5,773 nucleotides of DNA from UKL13-2 sp038236905 (GTDB lineage Bacteria > Pseudomonadota > Gammaproteobacteria > Burkholderiales > Usitatibacteraceae), in assembly GCA_038236905.1 (NCBI GenBank), contig JBBRZG010000197.1:1-5773 (forward strand). The letters run 5' to 3'. Shown here piece after piece: positions 1 through 5,080 of the stretch. How positions within the stretch are numbered: position 1 is the stretch's first letter; each line of letters opens with the position of its first letter. A program made the translations under genes and the position numbers. A model generated the notes under the pieces. That model was not told where the DNA came from. It searched no databases and saw only the letters and a program-made list of their open reading frames with translations.

Positions 1-180
1 CGAAAACGATAATTCCGCCCATGCGGGGAAGGCACCGCGCGCGCCGAGTACGGCGCGATCAACATCATCTGCGTTGGCGGCTTGGCCGCTCCAGATCGCT
101 TCTTGCGAGACAGGATTTAGCGATTTAAAGGGGGTGCCGCTACCGGCCAGCCACGCGCCGTCGATGAACAGTTGAGACAT
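1..180 (-). CDS. aruD: N-succinylglutamate 5-semialdehyde dehydrogenase, N-terminal 60 codons (partial, runs off left edge)
   Basis: Reading the minus strand from the ATG at 180-178 gives an open frame of exactly 60 codons to base 1, beginning MSQLFIDGAWLAGSG and containing LNPVSQEAIWSG and GARGAFPAWAELSFS. This is the N-terminus typical of AstD/AruD aldehyde dehydrogenases (about 490 residues in the family), so only the first eighth is present and no catalytic Cys or Glu can be seen. The family oxidises N-succinylglutamate semialdehyde to N-succinylglutamate with NAD+ in the cytoplasm, the fourth step of the arginine succinyltransferase pathway. Start choice: an AGGT sits 6 nt upstream (190-187), and homologues begin at this point. 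An in-frame ATG at 213-211 would add 11 residues but has a weaker ribosome site and no family support. The gene lies 78 bp downstream of aruG in the same direction, as expected for aruCFGD. The synonym is astD. Confidence 0.93.
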   Translation of the reverse strand, partial: MSQLFIDGAWLAGSGTPFKSLNPVSQEAIWSGQAANADDVDRAVLGARGAFPAWAELSFS

Positions 181-258
181 ATTTTTACCTAATTTAAAGT
201 GAAACCCCAGCATTGGCGGGCACTCACAAGCACTTTTGCTCTGAAACACTCGTCCCTG
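181..258 (-). other. aruG-aruD intergenic spacer with weak inverted repeats
   Basis: This 78-bp gap is the second-largest in the window. It contains a 6-bp inverted repeat, AAAGTG at 196-201 with CACTTT at 231-236, enclosing about 29 nt that can fold only weakly (CCA-GCAT-TGG at 207-216). A short CCCT/AGGG dyad spans the aruG stop (254-264). No G/C-rich hairpin followed by a T-run is seen in the direction of transcription, so I do not call a terminator. aruD is probably cotranscribed with aruG. I see no convincing promoter and no small gene. Confidence 0.35.
187..190 (-). promoter_or_regulatory. Shine-Dalgarno for aruD
   Basis: AGGT on the minus strand, 6 nt before the ATG at 180, in an A/T-rich context. 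It supports the 180 start over the in-frame ATG at 213. Confidence 0.55.
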
Positions 259-1371
259 CTAGGGTTTATTGATTAAGTCTTTCGCATGCGCGGCACTTCG
301 CCGAACCTGCATGGGATTGCGCTCGCGCACCGACAGCGGCACGGCGCGAACCGCATCTCCTGCAATAACGCCAAGTGACAGCGCATCGTTCGCGCTGATG
401 CTGATCATTTCGTCCACCACACTCGCGCGCATTTGCGCAACGCGGAAACGATTCAAATCAGTTTTTGCCGGCACATTTGCGACCAAATAAATTGTCTCGG
501 CCTTTGTTGCCGTTGCAGAGGTTGCGGCATCACGAATCTGCACGGTAAATATCGCGCTGGCCGCCACCGCATCGATATCATCGACATCACATTCCACCGC
601 AGGGCCTGCATCAAAAATATCCACATGGCCCTCAAACCGAAAGCCTTCGCTTTCGAGCATGGCGCGCGCTGGCGCAGTCAGTTCATGGGTCTTACCGATC
701 ACGGCCTGCGCTTCCGGCGTGAGAAACGAGCTGTATAGCGGATGCTTCGGCATCAATTCAGCAACAAATGATTTCTTGCCGATGCCGGTCAAATAATCCG
801 CTTCAGAAAACTCCATCGAGAAAAAATGGCGGCCCAGACTCTCCCAGAACGGCGATTTACCGTCCGCGTCTGATACACCGCGCAGCTCGGCAATAATTCG
901 TTTCGAAAAACGTTCGCGACAATGCGCTAAAAATAAAAAGCGTGATTTTGACAGCAAGCTGCCGTTTTTACCGACTCGATATTCCGGATCCAAAAACAAT
1001 GAACATAGCTCGCTGTGCCCGGTATGATCATTGGACAAAAACAGCGTCGGCGTCTGCGTGAAAATATTCAATTCCTGCGACGCATGCACCACCAGACCCA
1101 CCCGATAGGAATACCAGGGCTGACGCAAGCCGACCGCAGCAGCGATTGCGCAGGTGCCGGCGATTTTCTTTGACTCAAGGTCTTCGAGCACAAACACAAA
1201 AATCTCTTCTGAGCGATGCGCCGACCCCGCAAACGAAGCCAGCGAGGCGTCGATACGTTTCTTCAACTGCAGGTGGTCAGCAGGCAGCGTGGTGATACCC
1301 ACGCCTGTTTTTGAGGCCAGCGCGAACAACGCTTCCAAGTCATGGGCGGAAATAGGGCGGACGACCATCAT
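259..1371 (-). CDS. aruG: Arginine N-succinyltransferase, beta subunit (AstA family)
   Basis: The 370-residue product is a close full-length AstA-family protein (family about 340-370). It catalyses, with its partner AruF, the transfer of succinyl from succinyl-CoA to the alpha-amino group of arginine, the first step of the AST pathway in the cytoplasm. Visible family blocks are GVGITTLP near residue 25, DHTGHSELCSLFLDP at 115-129, SPFWESLGRHFF at 173-184, AELMPKHPLY at 204-213 and HVDIFDAGP at 249-257. The assignment to the beta subunit rests on resemblance of HTGHSELCSLFLDP and SMEFSEADYLTG to Pseudomonas AruG, and on its position second in the pair. Start: the frame is open back to a TTG at 1386, but the ATG at 1371 gives MMVVRP, matching MMVIRP of E. 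coli AstA, and a GGGGA lies 8 nt upstream. That ATG overlaps the aruF stop in an ATGA, so translation is probably coupled. A second ATG follows immediately at 1368. The C-terminal tail after VRAVPLS (about 25 residues, basic) is poorly conserved in the family. Confidence 0.95.
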   Translation of the reverse strand: MMVVRPISAHDLEALFALASKTGVGITTLPADHLQLKKRIDASLASFAGSAHRSEEIFVFVLEDLESKKIAGTCAIAAAVGLRQPWYSYRVGLVVHASQELNIFTQTPTLFLSNDHTGHSELCSLFLDPEYRVGKNGSLLSKSRFLFLAHCRERFSKRIIAELRGVSDADGKSPFWESLGRHFFSMEFSEADYLTGIGKKSFVAELMPKHPLYSSFLTPEAQAVIGKTHELTAPARAMLESEGFRFEGHVDIFDAGPAVECDVDDIDAVAASAIFTVQIRDAATSATATKAETIYLVANVPAKTDLNRFRVAQMRASVVDEMISISANDALSLGVIAGDAVRAVPLSVRERNPMQVRRSAAHAKDLINKP

Positions 1372-2450
1372 ATTGCCGATCCCCAACCACCGCCGAGCAG
1401 CAGCGTGCGAACCGACTCGCCATGCGCAACTTCGAGCGTATTCGCGAGCTCCGGCGAAAGCAATAGTTCGCCGCCATCCACTGCGGCATGGGCGATGGTG
1501 GCGCGAAAGCCCTCGGTTGAGGTGGTAGCGATGATGTAAGGCAGCTCGGGCGGACTGCTGATGCGCTTGACCTGATTATTGGCGTCCACGTTTACGTTAA
1601 TCACGGGCGAACGATTGACGCGCAAACGACGGTTTTCCTGGATGCTGCGCAGCGTTGATAAGCGCGCCTCCACGGTCGGACCCCCATCGAAAATATCAAT
1701 GTAAGTATCGGCCTCGAAACCTTCTTCCAACAACATCGAAAACGGCAGCTGTGCAACCGGATGAAGCTGACCAATCGCGAGCTGCGCATCAGGCGGCAGC
1801 AAGGGCACATAAATCGGATATTGCGGCATTAATTCGGCAATAAATGTTTTGCTGCGTCCGCCGGACAGCTGTTCGGCTTGCGGATATTCCATACCGAAGA
1901 AACGCCGCCCCACGGCGTTCCAAAACGGCGCGTTACCAGCATCGTCACACAGGCCCGGATTCTCGGCGGCCAGGCGATCTGAAAACCGATGCGGATTCTC
2001 CGCCATGAATAGCAGCCGCGCGCGCGACAGCAATTGCGGCCATTGGGTGTCGTTATATTTGGGATCAATATAAAAAGACGTGAGCAGCGAGGTGCCGGTA
2101 AGGTCATGGCATAAATGCAGCGCATGAATTTTATTACTGACTTTCAGCTCCTGCGAGGCATGCACAATGATTTCATTGCGATAGCTATAAAAGCGATCAT
2201 GAAATCCTGCCGAGGCGACGATGCCGCTGGTGCCGACTATTTCGCCGGACACCGAATCTTCCAAAACAAAAAAATAAATCTCTTCGCCATTCACGTCGAC
2301 TTCTGCCGCAAACGATTGGGTGGACGCACGAATTTTTTCGTAGAGCTTGTCTCGATCCGGCGGCAGCGAGGTGATGCCCACCGCGCTCGCCAATGCAATA
2401 GCCTCGACCCCCGGTAAATCCGAAAGACGGGCGGGACGCAATATCAGCAT
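1368..2450 (-). CDS. aruF: Arginine N-succinyltransferase, alpha subunit (AstA family)
   Basis: The 360-residue product is an AstA-family protein paralogous to AruG next to it. It forms the other subunit of arginine N-succinyltransferase (succinyl-CoA + arginine to N2-succinylarginine); in P. aeruginosa the two-subunit enzyme also accepts ornithine. Shared blocks are GITSLP at 25-30, CHDLTGTSLLTSFYIDP at 114-130, PFWNAVGRRFF at 175-185, AELMPQYPIY at 205-214 and YIDIFDGGP at 250-258, nearly at the same residue numbers as in AruG. NKIHALHLCHDLTG and PIYVPLLP are the features that point to AruF rather than AruG. Start: ATG at 2450 gives MLILRPA, which matches the family N-terminus, but its upstream sequence has no good Shine-Dalgarno. 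The frame continues to a TTG at 2477 (nine extra residues), only 6 bp after the aruC stop and preceded by an A-rich AAAGAA. I prefer 2450 on homology, with moderate certainty. The stop TGA at 1370-1368 overlaps the aruG start. Confidence 0.94.
   Translation of the reverse strand: MLILRPARLSDLPGVEAIALASAVGITSLPPDRDKLYEKIRASTQSFAAEVDVNGEEIYFFVLEDSVSGEIVGTSGIVASAGFHDRFYSYRNEIIVHASQELKVSNKIHALHLCHDLTGTSLLTSFYIDPKYNDTQWPQLLSRARLLFMAENPHRFSDRLAAENPGLCDDAGNAPFWNAVGRRFFGMEYPQAEQLSGGRSKTFIAELMPQYPIYVPLLPPDAQLAIGQLHPVAQLPFSMLLEEGFEADTYIDIFDGGPTVEARLSTLRSIQENRRLRVNRSPVINVNVDANNQVKRISSPPELPYIIATTSTEGFRATIAHAAVDGGELLLSPELANTLEVAHGESVRTLLLGGGWGSAI
1380..1384 (-). promoter_or_regulatory. Shine-Dalgarno for aruG, inside the aruF coding end
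   Basis: GGGGA on the minus strand, 8 nt before the ATG at 1371. It lies within the last codons of aruF, which encode the terminal WGSAI, so the end of AruF and the aruG ribosome site share sequence. This decides the 1371 start over the TTG at 1386, which overlaps this element. Confidence 0.55.
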
Positions 2451-2483
2451 GGATTCAGCAGTTCTTTTAAAAGGCAATTCTTT

Positions 2484-3884
2484 TTAAACTGTCGCGCGGG
2501 GTTTGGCCTGAAGATCAGGTTGCACGGGCGCCACCTTCGCAGCGGGCGCAGCAACTGAAGCGGCAACTGCCGCGGCAGATTCAGCAGCGACCAATGCGGC
2601 AACAGCCGCTTCAAAATATTGAAGGCCTTGCGTAACATCCGCCTCTGTAATCAATAACGACGGCGCAAGGCGAATCACATTGGGGCCCGCCATCAAGATC
2701 ATCAGAGATTGCTTTTCACTGGCTTTAACAAAATCCTTCGCGCGGCCCTGCCACTTGTCCGCAAGCTCACAGCCAATCAGCAAGCCCTGGCCGCGAACTT
2801 CTTTGAAGACATTATATTTGTGACCAATCGCATTCAAGCCCGTAAAAAATTGATCATGCCGGGCGTGTACATTGGCCAGTGTCTCCGGGGCACTGATGAT
2901 GTCCAGTACCGCCAGGCTGACCGCACACGCCAGCGGGTTTCCGCCATAAGTGGTGCCATGCGAACCTACCCCAAGATGTTCCGCAATCGCATTCGTGGTG
3001 AGCATCGCGCCGATGGGGAAGCCACCGCCCAAGCCTTTGGCGGAGGTCAAAATATCGGGCACCGCGCAACAATTCATGTAGGCGAAAAGGGAGCCCGTGC
3101 GCCCCGCTCCGCTTTGTACTTCATCAAAAATTAGCAATGCCTGGTGTTGATCACATAGTTCGCGAACCGCATGTAAAAAATCCTTGGTCGCTGGCGTAAC
3201 GCCACCTTCACCCTGGATGGGTTCGATAATCACGCAACAGGTTTTGTCAGAAATGGCGGCGCGCATCGCCTCAATATCGTTGTAGGGCACATGTTTGATG
3301 CCGGCTGGCAAGGGTGCAAAACCTTGCGTGTATTTAGGCTGCCCGCCCACACTCACCGTGAACAGCGTGCGCCCATGAAATGAATTCAGACAGGAAACGA
3401 TTTCAAATTTTTCTGTTTCGCCGTGGGTCGCATTGGGCGATGGGAACTTATCCGATGCCCATTTGCGCGCAAGCTTTAGTGCGGCTTCATTGGCCTCAGC
3501 CCCCGAGTTGCAAAAAAATACGCGCTCCGCAAACGTTTTCTCAACCAGCGATCGCGCCAAGGCCAGCGCCGGTTCGTTGGTCATCACGTTGGCCACATGC
3601 CACACCTTTTGAGCTTGGCTGACAAGCGCAGCCACCACGCTGTCGTGGGCATGTCCGACCGAGCTGACCGCAATTCCGCCCGCAAAATCAATGTATTCAC
3701 GACCGGTCTGATCCCACACCCGCGACCCTTTGCCGCGCACTGGAATAAAAGACGCGGGTGCGTAATTCGGCACCATCACTTCATCAAACGTCGCGCGCGT
3801 AATCGGCGCACTGCTAGCCTTGGCGGCATGGGTGCCATCAGCGTTTGAGGGATAGCTGGCGGGGTGACTTGAACATTCAGACAT
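2484..3884 (-). CDS. aruC: Succinylornithine / acetylornithine aminotransferase, PLP-dependent, with extended termini
   Basis: The 466-residue product is a class-III, fold-type I aminotransferase of the ArgD/AstC group. In the AST pathway it moves the delta-amino group of succinylornithine to 2-oxoglutarate; the Pseudomonas enzyme also serves as acetylornithine aminotransferase in arginine synthesis. Visible motifs: RVFFCNSGAEANEAALKLAR (121-140, cofactor phosphate region), SFHGRTLFT (168-176), EPIQGEGGV (221-229), the FDEVQSGAGRTG block with PLP-binding Asp254, and the Schiff-base Lys283 in TSAKGLGGGFPIG. HGTTYGGNPLA (309-319) follows. E. coli AstC has 406 residues. Here PITR, near the start of AstC, is only reached at residue 27, so there is a roughly 23-residue N-terminal extension, a small insertion near 149-158, and an Ala/Pro-rich C-terminal tail from about 429. 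The start is supported by GGAG 6 nt upstream of the ATG. It is the first catabolic gene after the regulator. The synonym is astC. Confidence 0.95.
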   Translation of the reverse strand: MSECSSHPASYPSNADGTHAAKASSAPITRATFDEVMVPNYAPASFIPVRGKGSRVWDQTGREYIDFAGGIAVSSVGHAHDSVVAALVSQAQKVWHVANVMTNEPALALARSLVEKTFAERVFFCNSGAEANEAALKLARKWASDKFPSPNATHGETEKFEIVSCLNSFHGRTLFTVSVGGQPKYTQGFAPLPAGIKHVPYNDIEAMRAAISDKTCCVIIEPIQGEGGVTPATKDFLHAVRELCDQHQALLIFDEVQSGAGRTGSLFAYMNCCAVPDILTSAKGLGGGFPIGAMLTTNAIAEHLGVGSHGTTYGGNPLACAVSLAVLDIISAPETLANVHARHDQFFTGLNAIGHKYNVFKEVRGQGLLIGCELADKWQGRAKDFVKASEKQSLMILMAGPNVIRLAPSLLITEADVTQGLQYFEAAVAALVAAESAAAVAASVAAPAAKVAPVQPDLQAKPRATV

Positions 3885-3890
3885 GATTTG

Positions 3891-3894
3891 CTCC
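3891..3894 (-). promoter_or_regulatory. Strong Shine-Dalgarno for aruC
   Basis: GGAG on the minus strand, 6 nt before the ATG at 3884. This is the clearest ribosome site in the window. It shows that the N-terminal extension of AruC is likely translated rather than an annotation artefact. Confidence 0.7.
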
Positions 3895-3916
3895 GTTAAA
3901 TATTTCCAATGTTGCT

Positions 3917-3960
3917 ATTTTAGGCTGGATGTTTGCCATAAACATATCAACAAAGCGACG
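3917..3960 (-). promoter_or_regulatory. Candidate aru promoter and ArgR-type operator in the argR-aruC gap
   Basis: The 81-bp gap between argR and aruC is where the P. aeruginosa aru promoter lies. On the minus strand I see a -10-like TAAAAT at 3922-3917. The TTGATA at 3950-3945 resembles a -35 but is 22 nt away, too far for standard sigma-70 spacing; no good -35 sits at 17 nt, as expected for an activator-dependent promoter. CGTCGC at 3960-3955 resembles the TGTCGC half-site I recall for Pseudomonas ArgR. A weaker TATGGC lies 20 nt downstream (3940-3935), which would give a direct repeat overlapping the -35 region. Promoter location by context is reasonable; the exact boxes are tentative. 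Confidence 0.4.
3929..3945. repeat. Perfect 6-5-6 inverted repeat upstream of aruC
   Basis: ATGTTT GCCAT AAACAT on the plus strand: two perfect 6-bp arms around a 5-bp centre. It is A/T-rich and has no T-run, so it is a poor terminator. It lies between the candidate -35 and -10 elements and could be an operator dyad, or chance. Confidence 0.5.
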
Positions 3961-3965
3961 CTGGT

Positions 3966-5027
3966 TTATATGTTGGCTTTAGATTCGGGCCTCGAATTGG
4001 TGTTTGGCGGAACATTGCTGAAGCGCTGGGTGCGTTGCTCTCGAGGCGTGATCCCGAAATGATGACGATACGCGCTTGAAAAATGCGGGCCCGACGAAAA
4101 ACCGCAAGATAGACCAATTTGTAGAATGGATTGACTGGTTTGCTGTAATAGCTGCCGCGCCCGGACCAGACGCAGCTCAAGGTAATAGCGTGAAGGCAGA
4201 CTATTTAGATATTGTTTGAATAGGCGCTCCAGTTGCCGCCGTGAAACGCCCACCAGACGCGCTATTTCCTCGGTTGGCAGCGGCTCTTCATAGTTGGCCT
4301 CCATCAGCGACACCGCTTCGGTCAATTTTGGCTGGCCGCCGCCAATCCTCGCCGCCAGCGGAACCCGCTGATGCTCTTTGTCGCCGCGCTGGCGCTCAAG
4401 CCCAAAACAATCTAGTACTTCAGCGACCAATTCGTCACCGTGTGCCGCACCAATCCAGGCCAGCATCATGTCAAAACTAGCGGAACCGCTGGCACAGCTG
4501 AGACGCTCGCCATCGATTTCATACACATTTGATGACACCACGGTGTCCGGGCATTGTTCAGCCAAAAGGGCTGAATACGGCCAGTGAATCGTGGCGCGAT
4601 GACCGCCGAGCAAACCCGCGCGGGCTAATAAATACGCGCCGGTTCCCAGCCCGCCCAGCACGGCGCGCCGCGATGCCAGTTGCTTTAACCAATCCACCAC
4701 GACTTCGAAACCACGTTCTGGCAGAGGAGAATCGCTCACCACAAACACAGCGTCGAATAAATTTGAATCACTTGCGGCATCGGTAATCGAGCGTACGTTT
4801 AACACCACACCGCTAGCGCTTTGGACGCGGGCGTCACCCGTTCTCTCACCACCCCGTGCATTGACGACAGCCGAGGGCTCAACACCAATCAGCTGCGAAT
4901 CGTATAAACATTCACCTGACTGGGCATTAGCTTGATGCAGCGCATCGATGGCACCGCTCAACGCCACCAGCGAGAAATGTGGCAACAACAGAAAGCCAAC
5001 GCGCTGCTTATTTTTAGGTGGATTCAC
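3966..5027 (-). CDS. argR: AraC/GlxA-family transcriptional regulator, probable arginine-responsive ArgR
   Basis: The 353-residue protein has an N-terminal DJ-1/PfpI-like (class I glutamine amidotransferase-like) domain, about residues 8-205, beginning QRVGFLLLPHFSLVALSGAI. A C-terminal AraC DNA-binding domain covers about 233-335. Its first helix-turn-helix is in PTEEIARLVGVSRRQLERLF (251-270) and its second in ILQIGLSCGFSSGPHFSSAY (301-320), ending in the family FGITPRE. In the nucleophile-elbow segment GGLGTGAYLLARAGLL (125-140) the position of the DJ-1 cysteine is glycine, so it is a ligand-sensing rather than catalytic domain. Related regulators include CdhR, GbdR and P. aeruginosa ArgR. 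The ArgR call rests mainly on location between aotP and aruC, where it would activate aot and aru genes in response to arginine. The start is GTG at 5027; the frame closes at a stop at 5063-5061, so little choice exists, and no clear Shine-Dalgarno is seen. A polar tail of about 20 residues follows the second helix-turn-helix. It is unrelated to the hexameric ArgR of E. coli. Confidence 0.85.
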   Translation of the reverse strand: MNPPKNKQRVGFLLLPHFSLVALSGAIDALHQANAQSGECLYDSQLIGVEPSAVVNARGGERTGDARVQSASGVVLNVRSITDAASDSNLFDAVFVVSDSPLPERGFEVVVDWLKQLASRRAVLGGLGTGAYLLARAGLLGGHRATIHWPYSALLAEQCPDTVVSSNVYEIDGERLSCASGSASFDMMLAWIGAAHGDELVAEVLDCFGLERQRGDKEHQRVPLAARIGGGQPKLTEAVSLMEANYEEPLPTEEIARLVGVSRRQLERLFKQYLNSLPSRYYLELRLVRARQLLQQTSQSILQIGLSCGFSSGPHFSSAYRHHFGITPREQRTQRFSNVPPNTNSRPESKANI

Positions 5028-5080
5028 GATCAGAGCGCGGCGACGCCATAAATTCGGCGCTTACGGGAAATAAGGGAAAC
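5028..5080 (-). other. aotP-argR intergenic gap with GCGTCGC element
   Basis: This 53-bp gap has no terminator-like hairpin with a T-run, so argR probably reads through from the aot genes. It contains a perfect short dyad GGCG-A-CGCC at 5039-5047. Its minus-strand GCGTCGC is identical over 7 bases to the element at 3961-3955 upstream of aruC. A GGGAAA direct repeat lies at about 5065-5080. The GTG start of argR has no recognisable Shine-Dalgarno here. Confidence 0.35.

Noticed and set aside
181..213. In-frame ATG at 213 as the aruD start
   Set aside because: The extra 11 residues lie outside the usual AstD N-terminus, and the ATG at 180 has the better-spaced Shine-Dalgarno.
254..264. CCCT-GCT-AGGG hairpin at the aruG stop as a terminator
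   Set aside because: Only four base pairs, with no following T-run in the transcription direction.
433..738. Plus-strand open frame of about 100 codons inside aruG (and similar plus-strand frames elsewhere)
   Set aside because: It is antisense to a well-conserved gene; its product has no recognisable domain, and the real family motifs are on the minus strand in this and all similar cases.
1372..1386. Upstream TTG start for aruG adding five residues
   Set aside because: The family N-terminus matches MMVVRP at 1371, and the TTG sits within the Shine-Dalgarno-like GGGGA that would serve that ATG.
3929..3945. Inverted repeat after argR as an intrinsic terminator
   Set aside because: The arms are A/T-rich and not followed by a T-run on the minus strand; an operator reading is more plausible.
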